Counted from the first letter of the stretch, positions 43,907 through 52,609 are shown. The stretch: DNA of 64,000 nucleotides from Cognataquiflexum nitidum (GCF_022538055.1 NZ_JAKZAM010000010.1:1-64000); one strand, 5' to 3'. The notes: generated by a model from the letters alone, not told the origin. Numbers and translations are program-made.

Positions 43907-44917
43907 CACAGCCAATCTATCCCCCATGATTTCTGATTCGGAGAGCAATTTACCTTTGATCAGGGGTGCCGGAATGCCTTTTCCAAATTGGACCTGACCT
44001 GTAAAAACCCGAGCTTCATCCCAAAGTTCATTTTGTATAAAACTTTTCAATACCTGCGCTCCGCCTTCTACGATCAGACTCTGAATTTTCCTTTGATACA
44101 GGTCTTCCAATACTTCCCCAATTCCAAACCCCGAGGATAACTTCACCCATTCTAAGTTCTCAGAACTCTCGGATTTAGCTTCATTGTAACAGATCGTCTT
44201 CTGCATGCCATCAAACAAATGGAGGTTACTGTCCAAAATCAAGGTTCTGTCCAACACGATCCGGACAGGATTTCTTCCTTCCCAATCCCTGACATTCAAC
44301 TGAGGATTGTCGTATTTGGCGGTGGAAGTTCCGACCAAGATGGCATCTTCCTCAGACCGCCACTTATGGACAAGCTGCCTCGAATAGGCATTGGAAATCC
44401 ATTTGGAATCAAAATTCTCCCTCGCCACAAATCCATCTCGGGTTTGGGCCCATTTGAGGATGACAAATGGTCTTTTCTTTTCGATAAAAGTAAAAAAGCG
44501 TTTGTTTTGCTCTCTTACTTCTTTTTCTAAAATCCCCGTGACAACTTCAATTCCTGCTTCCTTTAAAATCTGAATTCCTTTTCCTCCTACCAAAGGATTA
44601 GAATCCATCGCCCCAATCACAACTTTCTTCACTTTTTTTTCTACCAAAAGATTTGCGCAAGGAGGTGTTTTGCCCCAATGTGCACAAGGCTCAAGGGATA
44701 CATAAACCGTCGATTCTGATAACAAATCTTGATTTGCAACTGAATTGATGGCATTGGGTTCGGCATGGGGACCTCCATATACCTGATGGAATCCTTCCCC
44801 AATGATGGTTCCATTATGCACAACGACACAGCCGACCATGGGATTAGGGCTGACATTGCCCCTTCCCCATTCTGCCAATTCGATGGCCCTCCGCATGTAC
44901 AATTCATCCTGAGTCAT
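43853..44917 (-). CDS. ribD: Bifunctional diaminohydroxyphosphoribosylaminopyrimidine deaminase / reductase RibD
   Basis: RibD carries out two riboflavin steps. The N-terminal deaminase has the zinc site His51 and Glu53 (HAEPNA) and Cys78 and Cys87 (PCAHWGKTPPC). The C-terminal reductase starts near residue 150, with LKWAQTRDGFVA, a VGTSTAKYDNPQLNVR block and SLIVEGGAQVLKSF. The total of 354 residues is normal. The last 16 residues (from RYLESEV) are encoded by an inverted copy of a dispersed repeat, which is unlike the conserved part. The ATG at 44917 lies 5 nt from the stop of the upstream lipoprotein gene. Confidence 0.95.
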   Translation of the reverse strand: MTQDELYMRRAIELAEWGRGNVSPNPMVGCVVVHNGTIIGEGFHQVYGGPHAEPNAINSVANQDLLSESTVYVSLEPCAHWGKTPPCANLLVEKKVKKVVIGAMDSNPLVGGKGIQILKEAGIEVVTGILEKEVREQNKRFFTFIEKKRPFVILKWAQTRDGFVARENFDSKWISNAYSRQLVHKWRSEEDAILVGTSTAKYDNPQLNVRDWEGRNPVRIVLDRTLILDSNLHLFDGMQKTICYNEAKSESSENLEWVKLSSGFGIGEVLEDLYQRKIQSLIVEGGAQVLKSFIQNELWDEARVFTGQVQFGKGIPAPLIKGKLLSESEIMGDRLAVWRYLESEVQPVPFFQEG

Positions 44918-44922
44918 GAGAA

Positions 44923-45723
44923 TTAAGGTTTTGGACGGAGCGTAACAGCGCTTATTTGGGTGATTTTTCTGCTTTCGACATTGACATTAGGGATGGTCTC
45001 AGGTAGGTACTTTGTATTGAATGGAAGAATCACAACAGTATGGCTTCCTAAAATACCTCTCAATTTGAACCTACCTGTAGAAACGTCCACTGCGGTAGAG
45101 GAAACAGTATCTTTTCCCTGTATTGCATAGATGATGGCATTTTCCATGACGGGAAGTATTGATCCTGCTATTTCGCCAGTATCCGCTCTCGAGAAGGAAC
45201 GGAGTTTGGGCTTCAACACAAAACCATTGGCTGGATTAGGCTGGGATGAAATAGACCTAAAAACCTCAAAATCAATAAAGATATCATAGGAAATTCCGGC
45301 ATCTAAAGGATAATTGACTGTCAAAGAAGGATTCTGATCCTCAATATTTTCAATTTCTAAAGGTATCCTTGCTCCATCAATAACGACATAATGGTCTGTC
45401 CCCAATTTTAAAGTCAATTCAGTAATTGCCCCCACCAATAGTTCCCCCCTACCGACCAAAAACTGTCTGTCCAAAATTAGGCTTGAAAGATTGACCTGCT
45501 GATTGCTTTGCAGATTTTCAAAAAAGACAGGATCGGCGTTGTCTTGACCTCTTGTCCCTATTGTCGTTACCTCTACACCCAAAATCTCGACCCAAACCTC
45601 ATCAAAATCTCCGGGTGCGTCTATTACAAATACATTGACAAGTGCAGTGCTTCTCTCTCCATCTGAAATACAGGAGGTTAAGAATACCGAAAAAAGAATT
45701 AGATTTTGTATATATTTTATCAC
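44923..45723 (-). CDS. DUF4382 lipoprotein
   Basis: This 266-residue lipoprotein has the lipobox FLTSC at about residue 18. A DUF4382-type domain follows, ALVNVFVIDAPGDFDEVWVEILGVEV, with a strand-rich core (LILDRQFLVGRGELLVGAITELTLKLG). A carboxypeptidase-regulatory-like part (AGSILPVMENAIIYAI, GRFKLRGILGSHTVVILP) completes it. The protein is probably anchored in the outer membrane and has no known enzymatic activity. It is divergent from the dGTPase gene, with start codons 28 nt apart, and lies 5 nt upstream of ribD. The pairing with ribD is not understood. Confidence 0.85.
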   Translation of the reverse strand: MIKYIQNLILFSVFLTSCISDGERSTALVNVFVIDAPGDFDEVWVEILGVEVTTIGTRGQDNADPVFFENLQSNQQVNLSSLILDRQFLVGRGELLVGAITELTLKLGTDHYVVIDGARIPLEIENIEDQNPSLTVNYPLDAGISYDIFIDFEVFRSISSQPNPANGFVLKPKLRSFSRADTGEIAGSILPVMENAIIYAIQGKDTVSSTAVDVSTGRFKLRGILGSHTVVILPFNTKYLPETIPNVNVESRKITQISAVTLRPKP

Positions 45724-45736
45724 AGGGTAAAATTAG

Positions 45737-45744
45737 TATTTTTG
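45737..45744 (+). promoter_or_regulatory. Predicted -7 element of dgt
   Basis: TATTTTTG matches the Bacteroidota -7 consensus TAnnTTTG. It lies 3 nt before an ATG at 45748 and 6 nt before the ATG at 45751. The second spacing agrees with the pattern seen for uvrA, glyS and udk. Confidence 0.45.
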
Positions 45745-45750
45745 GACATG

Positions 45751-47100
45751 ATGCAATGGGAAAAATTATTAAGTTCGGACAGGTTTGATTCTTCGAAAAA
45801 AGAAAATGCCTCCCCTGAATCTTTTAGAAGTGAGTTTGAAATAGATTACGACCGGATCATTTTTTCTGCTCCGTTTAGAAATCTTCAGGACAAAACCCAG
45901 GTTTTTCCACTTCCTGAAAATGATTTTGTCCACACCAGACTTACCCATAGCCTTGAAGTATCCAGCGTAGGCAGGTCTTTGGGAAAGTCCGCCGGTGAAT
46001 ATCTCATCAATAAATACCCCAATCTCGCCAAAAAAGGAATCCATTCCTCTGATTTTGGTGCCATCGTGGCAGCAGCGGCATTGGCACACGATATCGGAAA
46101 TCCGCCCTTTGGACATGCTGGCGAGGAAGCCATCTCTGATTTTTTCAAGCACCACCCTTACGGATACATCTGGCAATCACATGTCAAGCCTCATGAATGG
46201 GCTGACTTGATCAACTTTGAGGGAAATGCCCAAGGCTTCAGGATGTTGGTTTCCAAGGATAACGGATTGAAACTTTCGTATGCAACCTTGGCAGCATTCA
46301 CAAAATATCCAAGACCTTCCCACATTTTCAAAAGAGACCACAACCGCAGAAGTCAGAAGAAATTTGGGTTCTTTACCGACCAGCAAAAAGACTACGCCCA
46401 ACTCGCCTCAGAATTGGGACTGACCAAAGTAAATGCAGAATGTTGGCTGAGGCATCCGCTTGCTTTTTTGGTGGAAGCAGCCGATGATATCTGCTACAGC
46501 ATCATTGACCTCGAAGACGGCTGCACCATGGGCTTGGTGAGTATTGAGCAGACAATTGAGCTACTTGCCGAGATATTGGGGGACAAATTCAAACCTGAAA
46601 AATTAGAGAAATACAAAACAGACTCCCAAAAATTGGCTATTCTACGTGCCATGACGATCGGAAGTCTGATCTCCGAAGCGGTTGAGGCTTTTTGTACCAA
46701 TGAAGAGGCCCTTCTTGCAGGAGATTTTGACAAAGCATTGACCGACATCATCTCTTCAGCTGGTGCCCTTGCGAAAATATCTAAACTATCTGTGAAAAAA
46801 ATTTACAGGTCCAAACCCGTTTTGGAAAAAGAAGCTGCAGGATTTCAGGTTTTGGAAGGGTTGCTCGAAGTTTTTTCAAGAGCTTTAAACCACAAATTCT
46901 ATCAGACCGAACTGTATTCAGGCAAAGACAAAAGTATCCTGAGGTTGTTGCCAGAAGATTTTCCTTTAGACGGATGGGAAATAAAAGTAAATCCCTATCC
47001 ATTGCTCCGGGCTTTAGTGGATTTTATTTCAGGAATGACGGACAGGTACGCGCTTTCTCTTTACCGGAGAGTAAAAGGAATCTCCCTTCCGGGAACCTGA
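45751..47100 (+). CDS. dgt: Deoxyguanosinetriphosphate triphosphohydrolase (dGTPase)
   Basis: This HD-domain enzyme hydrolyses dGTP to deoxyguanosine and triphosphate. The HD residues are in FVHTRLTHSLEV and ALAHDIGNPPFGHAGEEAI. The C-terminal half holds the family helices, with WLRHPLAFLVEAADDICYSIIDLEDG. The product is 449 residues, normal for the class. Two adjacent ATGs (45748 and 45751) and a longer frame from 45706 exist; 45751 is preferred because of its spacing from the TATTTTTG element. The gene is divergent from the DUF4382 lipoprotein. Confidence 0.95.
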   Translation: MQWEKLLSSDRFDSSKKENASPESFRSEFEIDYDRIIFSAPFRNLQDKTQVFPLPENDFVHTRLTHSLEVSSVGRSLGKSAGEYLINKYPNLAKKGIHSSDFGAIVAAAALAHDIGNPPFGHAGEEAISDFFKHHPYGYIWQSHVKPHEWADLINFEGNAQGFRMLVSKDNGLKLSYATLAAFTKYPRPSHIFKRDHNRRSQKKFGFFTDQQKDYAQLASELGLTKVNAECWLRHPLAFLVEAADDICYSIIDLEDGCTMGLVSIEQTIELLAEILGDKFKPEKLEKYKTDSQKLAILRAMTIGSLISEAVEAFCTNEEALLAGDFDKALTDIISSAGALAKISKLSVKKIYRSKPVLEKEAAGFQVLEGLLEVFSRALNHKFYQTELYSGKDKSILRLLPEDFPLDGWEIKVNPYPLLRALVDFISGMTDRYALSLYRRVKGISLPGT

Positions 47101-47124
47101 TTCAAACAGAAAAAAATTACCTCT

Positions 47125-47577
47125 TTAAACTCCGAATTGCCTGAGGTGGTGGTCTACATGCCTCCACACAAATATCCCCCATTGCTGATGGGTCAGCGGA
47201 CCAAAAACAGGATGGGACGCTTCCAAAGCGTAATCTATTTGGGGGTATTTGCTTAGGATGTTAATAAACTTTGACTTTTCTTCTTCAAAGGAAGCGTCCG
47301 GCGCATTTCCTGCAGTTTGAAATCTCTTTGGACCTTTGGCCAGCTTTGGGAATTCACTTCTGATATTGAAGAAGACAAACTTGAACATCAGCTGTCTGAA
47401 TGTGGCGCTTTTGTCAGATTTGGGAGCCTTGAGAATTCCCTGATGGGCAAGATTACAGTGAACAAGCATCTCGGTAGCGGTCATCAGGCCCCAATTGGCT
47501 TTGGTATCGGGATTCAATTTTTCTGTTCGGGCAAGGAGTTCATTGACTGCCTGGGATGAAAGGATAGTTTTGCTCAT
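47125..47577 (-). CDS. DUF1569 (DinB-like) protein co-transcribed with higBA
   Basis: This 150-residue protein matches DUF1569. The blocks are an N-terminal LSSQAVNELLARTEKL, then MTATEMLVHCNLAHQG, and a C-terminal WGIFVWRHVDHHLRQFGV with a His cluster expected to hold a metal as in DinB-like folds. The substrate is unknown; relatives are thiol- or metal-dependent enzymes of poorly known chemistry. Its first 4 nt overlap the stop of the HigA-type antitoxin gene (47574-47577), which couples its translation to that operon. Whether it has any role in the toxin-antitoxin module is open. Confidence 0.85.
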   Translation of the reverse strand: MSKTILSSQAVNELLARTEKLNPDTKANWGLMTATEMLVHCNLAHQGILKAPKSDKSATFRQLMFKFVFFNIRSEFPKLAKGPKRFQTAGNAPDASFEEEKSKFINILSKYPQIDYALEASHPVFGPLTHQQWGIFVWRHVDHHLRQFGV

Positions 47578-47864
47578 TCTTGAAAGGCTTTAATTTCCTG
47601 AATCTCTGCGGAAATTTCAGGTTTTTTTTCCTCCAAGTCATAATCCATCTGAAGGCCCAACCAAAATTTAGGACTTGTCCCAAAAAATTTGGAAAACCTA
47701 AGGGCTGTATCTACTGATATGCTTCTTTTTCCATGGATGATTTCGCTCAATCTGTTTTGGGGGATAAATATCGCCTTGGCTAGCTTGTAAGCGGTCAGTC
47801 CCATTGGATCCAGAAATTCGGCCTTCAAAACTTCTCCCGGATGTATATTATTCAATTTTTCCAT
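47574..47864 (-). CDS. higA: HigA-family antitoxin
   Basis: This 96-residue protein has a helix-turn-helix (LTAYKLAKAIFIPQNRLSEII) followed by GKRSISVDTALRFSKFFGTSPKFWLGLQ, the classic signature of VapI/HigA addiction antitoxins. The C-terminal EKKPEISAEIQEI is short and charged. It should bind HigB and the operator at 48172-48194. In this operon the toxin gene comes first, as in HigBA modules, with a 13-nt gap. Translation of the DUF1569 gene follows through a 4-nt overlap. Confidence 0.93.
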   Translation of the reverse strand: MEKLNNIHPGEVLKAEFLDPMGLTAYKLAKAIFIPQNRLSEIIHGKRSISVDTALRFSKFFGTSPKFWLGLQMDYDLEEKKPEISAEIQEIKAFQE

Positions 47865-47877
47865 ACTCTTTTTTAAT

Positions 47878-48159
47878 TTAATGATAATCTAAAATTTCAA
47901 CCTCATTTGCGTGGCTGCCATCCCACTGAAAGATAATTCTCCATTGATCATTTATTCTGATGCTATAAAATCCAATAAGTTTACCGCTCAATTTTTCCAA
48001 ATGATTTGCCGGCGGAATTCTCAAATCATTGATGTTTGCTGCGTTATTGATCATTCTCAACTTTCGCCTTGCCGTATTTTGGATTTCAAATGGAAGCTTT
48101 TTGGAAACTTCTCCCTGCCAAATTATTTCTGTTTCCCTGCTGCCAAATGAGTTGATCAT
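47878..48159 (-). CDS. higB: HigB/RelE-family toxin
   Basis: This 93-residue protein belongs to the RelE/HigB ribosome-dependent mRNA interferase family. It has a basic helix with ARRKLRMINNA, then LRIPPANHLEKLSGKLIGFYSIRIN and the closing DQWRIIFQWDG, with EVEILDYH at the end. The terminal His and the Arg/Lys residues on these strands are consistent with an active toxin. It is the first gene of the operon and has its own promoter and operator directly upstream. The reading frame shows no disruption. Confidence 0.92.
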   Translation of the reverse strand: MINSFGSRETEIIWQGEVSKKLPFEIQNTARRKLRMINNAANINDLRIPPANHLEKLSGKLIGFYSIRINDQWRIIFQWDGSHANEVEILDYH

Positions 48160-48171
48160 TCAAAAATAAGT

Positions 48172-48194
48172 TTACTTACGTCAAACATAAGTAA
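48172..48194 (-). promoter_or_regulatory. Promoter/operator of the higBA operon
   Basis: TTACTTA at 48172-48178 and TAAGTAA at 48188-48194 form a perfect 7-bp inverted repeat with a 9-nt spacer. On the minus strand the -7 element TATGTTTG (48189-48182) lies inside it, so HigA binding would block initiation. The HigB ATG is at 48159. Confidence 0.6.
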
Positions 48195-48282
48195 TTGGTT
48201 TAATTTTCACAAACCTTCATTTAATAAAATATGTCTTGATGATCATTTTCTCAAAGTATTCCTTCTTAACCCCAAAATCTCT

Positions 48283-48290
48283 TAACTTTG
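48283..48290 (+). promoter_or_regulatory. Predicted -7 element of ileS
   Basis: TAACTTTG matches TAnnTTTG exactly. Transcription would begin near 48297, leaving a leader of about 110 nt before the GTG at 48407. This contrasts with the short or absent leaders predicted for glyS and uvrA. Confidence 0.55.
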
Positions 48291-48300
48291 TGCCTGCTTT

Positions 48301-48380
48301 TGAAAGGGTTAGTTATTTGACCCTTTTCATATAGACATATCCACCCAAGGATCAATTCAGAAATCTGGAGTTTTGGGTGG
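48301..48380 (+). promoter_or_regulatory. Structured leader of ileS
   Basis: Two hairpins can form. TGAAAGGGT (48301-48309) pairs with ACCCTTTTCA (48320-48329) with one bulge. CCACCCAA (48341-48348) pairs with TTGGGTGG (48373-48380). Neither is followed by a U-tract, and no T-box features (specifier loop, TGG box with antiterminator) are apparent. A regulatory role is inference. Confidence 0.4.
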
Positions 48381-48406
48381 GAAAAAATAAAACCCCAAGG
48401 AATACC

Positions 48407-51400
48407 GTGAAAAAATACCAGGAGTTCAAACAAGTTGATTATCCCAAGATAGGAGTAGATATCCTCCAATTCTGGAAAGAGAATGACATTTTTAAAAAAT
48501 CTGTGGACAACAGAGAGGGTTTCGAAACCTTCACTTTTTTTGAAGGACCGCCGTCCGCCAACGGTACGCCGGGTATCCACCATGTGATGGCAAGGACATT
48601 GAAAGATATTTTCTGCCGTTACAAAACGCTCAAAGGATTTCAGGTAAAAAGGAAAGGGGGTTGGGATACTCACGGACTTCCTGTGGAATTGCAGGTTGAA
48701 AAAGAACTCGGCATCACCAAAGAGGATATCGGAAAGAAAATCTCCGTCGAAGAATACAACCAAAAATGCCGCGAGACGGTCATGCGTTTCAAACATGAAT
48801 GGGATGACCTTACCGAGAAAATAGGCTATTGGGTAGATTTGGATGATCCTTATATCACTTTCGAACCAAAATATATTGAAAGTCTGTGGAGCCTTTTGAG
48901 GAAGCTTTATGACAAAGGCTTGCTTTATAAAGGATATACGATTCAGCCTTTTTCACCTGCTGCGGGTACAGGTCTGAGTTCGCACGAACTCAATCAGCCC
49001 GGTACGTACAAGGACGTCAAAGACACTTCCATCACGGCACAGTTCAAAGTCAAAGGACAGGACAATACCTACATCCTTGCCTGGACGACCACGCCGTGGA
49101 CCTTGCCTTCCAACTCGGCTTTGGCCATCGGCGAAAAACTCGACTATGTCAAAGTCAGGACTTTCAATCCCTACACCTTCGAACCGGTAAATGTCATATT
49201 GGCGAAAGCCAGAATGGGCGCTTACCTCAATCCAAAGGCGCAGGAAATCGCCATGGCCGATTTCAAAGCCGGAGACAAATTGATCCCTTATGAGATCATA
49301 GAGCAATACAAAGGCAAAGACCTTTTGGGTTGGGAATATGAGCAGCTTTTCCCGATTGCAGGTTTGGCTTTGGCGCATCCGGCATTTACGGTGGTGGCTG
49401 GCGATTATGTGACCACTGAAGACGGTACAGGAATCGTGCACCTGGCAAAAGCCTTCGGTGCGGACGATTTCAGGACTTTGGTACAACAAAATATACCTGG
49501 AGTTTTTGTCAAAGACGACTTGGGAAATGACATTCCGGTCGTAGACAGACAAGGAAAATTCCTTCCTGTGGTAGGTGAATACCTGGCTGCCAAAATGAAA
49601 GAACATGGCATCAGCGCCCACAAGGAATTGGGAGCGAATGATTTCTATGTCAAAAATTACCTCGAGGATGATGAGAGCAACAAGGAGTACAAAAACACCG
49701 ATGTGATCATCTCCATCATTCTGAAGAATGAAAACAAGGCTTTCAAAGTAGAAAAATACGAACACACCTATCCACATTGCTGGAGGACGGACAAGCCGAT
49801 CCTTTATTATCCTTTGGAAAGCTGGTTTATCAAAACCACAGCTTACAAGGACAGATTGGTAGAACTGAACAAAACCATCAACTGGAAACCTGAAGCAACG
49901 GGAACAGGCCGATTTGGCAACTGGCTCGAGAATCTGGTAGATTGGAACCTAAGTCGCTCCAGATTTTGGGGTACGCCGCTTCCGATCTGGAGAACAGCAG
50001 ACGGCACGGAAGAGAAGTGCATCGGCTCAATCACCGAACTGAATGAAGAAATGGCGAAATCCATCGCTGTCGGCTTTATGGCAGCTTCTCCTTTTGAAGG
50101 AAAAGAAGTTGACCTCCACCGTCCTTATGTGGATGATGTAGTGTTGGTTTCTGCGAAAGGTGAAAAAATGTTCCGTGAACCGGATTTGATCGATGTTTGG
50201 TTTGATTCCGGGGCAATGCCATATGCTCAGTGGCATTTTCCTTTTGAAAATGAGGATATCTTCAAAGCCAATTATCCTGCAGATTACATTGCCGAAGGCG
50301 TGGATCAGACAAGGGGTTGGTTCTTTACTTTGCATGCCATTGCCGGTATGCTTTTCGATTCTGTAGCATTCAAAAATGTGATTGCAAACGGTTTGGTCTT
50401 GGACAAAAACGGCAACAAAATGTCCAAGCGATTGGGCAATGCCGTAGATCCATTCAAAACCCTGAATGAATATGGCCCTGATGCGCTCAGGTGGTACATG
50501 CTGAGCAATGCCAATCCTTGGGACAACCTCAAATTCAACCTTGAAGGCGTAGCAGAAGTACAAAGAAGGTTCTTTGGTACACTCCAAAACACCTATAATT
50601 TCTTTGCGCTTTATGCTAACCTGGATCATTTTGTCTATGATCCTGCCAAAAAAGTACTTGTTTCAGAAAGAGCAGAACTGGACCAATGGATCATCTCCAA
50701 GCTTCAGTCACTGATCTCCGAAACGGAGGCCGCCATGGACAATTACGATGCGACCAAGGCTACCCGTGCGATCATGAACTTCACCATCGACCAACTTTCC
50801 AACTGGAACGTAAGATTGGCAAGAAAAAGATTCTGGAGAGGAGAAATCAACAAAGACAAACAGGCAGCTTATGAGACTTTGTATGAATGTCTTTCCACTT
50901 TGACTCAGTTGATGTCTTCCTTTGCGCCGTTTTATGCAGATTGGTTGTACAAAAACCTGACTGAAAGCAGCAGGGAAGCAGGACAGGTTTTGCCTGAATC
51001 CGTCCACTTGGGAGATTGGAATGCTGCTGATCCAAAACTGATCAACGAAGACCTGGAAGCAAGCATGCAGTTGGCGCAGGATATTTCATCTTTGGTGCAC
51101 TCTCTGAGAAAAAAAGAAAAAATCAAAGTAAGGCAGCCTTTGCAAAAAGTCTTGATCCCTGTTTTGAATGAGAAAACCAAAGCACAGATCCAACATGTGG
51201 ATGACCTGATCAAATCTGAGGTAAACATCAAGGATATCGAATACATAGATGATACATCCGGTATTTTGGTAAAATCCGTTAAGCCAAATTTTGCTCTTTT
51301 AGGAAAAAGATTTGGTCCGAAATTGAAGCAGGTGTCTGCTGCGATCAATGCATGGGGGAAAGAAGAAATTTCATCCATTGAAAAAAATGGTTCATTTGAT

Positions 51401-51793
51401 ATGACCCTGGATGGGGAAACGGTTACCTTGACTTTGGAAGATGTGTTGATCTCTTCTCAGGATATCCCGGGATGGTCAGTTGCTTCTGATAATGGGGTAA
51501 CAGTGGCCTTGGATGTGACTTTGACGGAAGAACTGAAGCAAGAAGGAATCGCACGTGACTTGGTCAACAGAATCCAAAATCTCCGCAAGGACATGGGTCT
51601 GGAAGTTCAGGACAAAATCACCATCAAAGTGGCCAAGCACGATGACATGGTAAATGCTGCTTTGGCAAATTTTGCCTCCTACATCCAAACCGAAACACAG
51701 GCGCTCTCGTTGGAAGTGAACGGTTCTGTGAGTGAGGGAACCCAACTTGACATGGATGATTTTGAATTGACAGTCAAGGTAGAGAAAGTATAA
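48407..51793 (+). CDS. ileS: Isoleucyl-tRNA synthetase
   Basis: This class I synthetase charges tRNA-Ile and edits misactivated valine. It has the HIGH-like motif in GTPGIHHVMART and the KMSKR motif in NGNKMSKRLGNAV near residue 670. The connective-peptide editing domain lies between them (TTPWTLPSNSALAIG, GTGIVHLAKAFGADD). A class-specific C-terminal anticodon region follows. The product is 1128 residues, the long eukaryote-like form seen in Bacteroidota. No in-frame ATG fits the family start; the GTG at 48407 (VKKYQEFKQVDYPKI) does. The earlier GTG at 48377 falls inside the leader hairpin. Confidence 0.96.
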   Translation: MKKYQEFKQVDYPKIGVDILQFWKENDIFKKSVDNREGFETFTFFEGPPSANGTPGIHHVMARTLKDIFCRYKTLKGFQVKRKGGWDTHGLPVELQVEKELGITKEDIGKKISVEEYNQKCRETVMRFKHEWDDLTEKIGYWVDLDDPYITFEPKYIESLWSLLRKLYDKGLLYKGYTIQPFSPAAGTGLSSHELNQPGTYKDVKDTSITAQFKVKGQDNTYILAWTTTPWTLPSNSALAIGEKLDYVKVRTFNPYTFEPVNVILAKARMGAYLNPKAQEIAMADFKAGDKLIPYEIIEQYKGKDLLGWEYEQLFPIAGLALAHPAFTVVAGDYVTTEDGTGIVHLAKAFGADDFRTLVQQNIPGVFVKDDLGNDIPVVDRQGKFLPVVGEYLAAKMKEHGISAHKELGANDFYVKNYLEDDESNKEYKNTDVIISIILKNENKAFKVEKYEHTYPHCWRTDKPILYYPLESWFIKTTAYKDRLVELNKTINWKPEATGTGRFGNWLENLVDWNLSRSRFWGTPLPIWRTADGTEEKCIGSITELNEEMAKSIAVGFMAASPFEGKEVDLHRPYVDDVVLVSAKGEKMFREPDLIDVWFDSGAMPYAQWHFPFENEDIFKANYPADYIAEGVDQTRGWFFTLHAIAGMLFDSVAFKNVIANGLVLDKNGNKMSKRLGNAVDPFKTLNEYGPDALRWYMLSNANPWDNLKFNLEGVAEVQRRFFGTLQNTYNFFALYANLDHFVYDPAKKVLVSERAELDQWIISKLQSLISETEAAMDNYDATKATRAIMNFTIDQLSNWNVRLARKRFWRGEINKDKQAAYETLYECLSTLTQLMSSFAPFYADWLYKNLTESSREAGQVLPESVHLGDWNAADPKLINEDLEASMQLAQDISSLVHSLRKKEKIKVRQPLQKVLIPVLNEKTKAQIQHVDDLIKSEVNIKDIEYIDDTSGILVKSVKPNFALLGKRFGPKLKQVSAAINAWGKEEISSIEKNGSFDMTLDGETVTLTLEDVLISSQDIPGWSVASDNGVTVALDVTLTEELKQEGIARDLVNRIQNLRKDMGLEVQDKITIKVAKHDDMVNAALANFASYIQTETQALSLEVNGSVSEGTQLDMDDFELTVKVEKV

Positions 51794-51858
51794 AATCAAA
51801 TTAACACGCCACAGATAGGGGAGATTCTACAAAAAATCCTTAAATCTGTGGCTTTATA

Positions 51859-52512
51859 ATGCTATCGATGAAGTATTTAAAATATTTTGCAATCGCCCTG
51901 CTGGTGATTATCCTTGACCAAGTTGTCAAAATGATTGTCCATTACGAGATGGATTTTGGGACACCGGGTCAGATTAAGGTATTTGGTGATTGGTTTAAGC
52001 TACATTACACCACCAACCCAGGGATGGCTTTTGGGATGCAGATAGGATCGGAATACGGCAAACTGCTGTTGACATCTTTTCGGTTGATCGCCATGTTTGG
52101 TATCGGTTACTACCTCTATTACATCATCAAGAAAAAACTACATCCTGCCTATATCGTCTGTATTTCCATGATTTTGGGAGGCGCAATCGGAAACCTCGTG
52201 GACAGTGTATTTTATGGTGTTTGGCTTAACAACGCACCTTACAATGCCCCTACCCCTTGGCTTCACGGTCAGGTGATTGACATGTTTTACATTGATATCT
52301 GGGAAGGATTTATTCCTGACTGGGTGCCATTATGGGGGGGAAGTTATACTGCACTTTGGCCGATTTTCAATATTGCAGATGCTTCGATATTTGTGGGAGT
52401 CACTATCATATTGATATTCCAAGGGCGGTTCTTCAAAGAAGAACTGGCTCCCAAAAAAGAAGAAGTAGATGAGATCCAGAAACAGTTTATAGAAGGCGAA
52501 GAAAACGCCTGA
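51859..52512 (+). CDS. lspA: Lipoprotein signal peptidase LspA
   Basis: This 217-residue inner-membrane aspartyl peptidase removes signal peptides from prolipoproteins. It has four hydrophobic segments. The first shows the LDQ motif (VIILDQVVKMIV), TTNPGMAFG is the usual loop, and the catalytic aspartates lie in GNLVDSVFYG and FNIADASIFVG. It is longer than the typical 160-residue enzyme because of an insert around residues 120-150 and an acidic C-terminal tail (KEEVDEIQKQFIEG). Two ATGs, 51859 and 51868, are possible starts. It lies 65 nt after ileS, as in many bacteria. Confidence 0.94.
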   Translation: MLSMKYLKYFAIALLVIILDQVVKMIVHYEMDFGTPGQIKVFGDWFKLHYTTNPGMAFGMQIGSEYGKLLLTSFRLIAMFGIGYYLYYIIKKKLHPAYIVCISMILGGAIGNLVDSVFYGVWLNNAPYNAPTPWLHGQVIDMFYIDIWEGFIPDWVPLWGGSYTALWPIFNIADASIFVGVTIILIFQGRFFKEELAPKKEEVDEIQKQFIEGEENA

Positions 52513-52517
52513 CTCCA

Positions 52518-52551
52518 AAACCCTTGAGATAAAGATCTGAAGGGTTTTTTT
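52518..52551 (+). terminator. Terminator after lspA
   Basis: AAACCCTT at 52518-52525 and AAGGGTTT at 52540-52547 form a perfect 8-bp stem, followed by a T run to 52551. It lies 5 nt after the lspA stop. Confidence 0.85.
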
Positions 52552-52609
52552 GACCTATTATTTCAAGTATTGTCCAATTTTTTTCTACATTTCGTGACTT
52601 GTAAAACCT

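Noticed and set aside
48301..48406. T-box riboswitch in front of ileS
   Set aside because: No specifier loop, T-box sequence or antiterminator is evident, and T-boxes are not typical of Bacteroidota.
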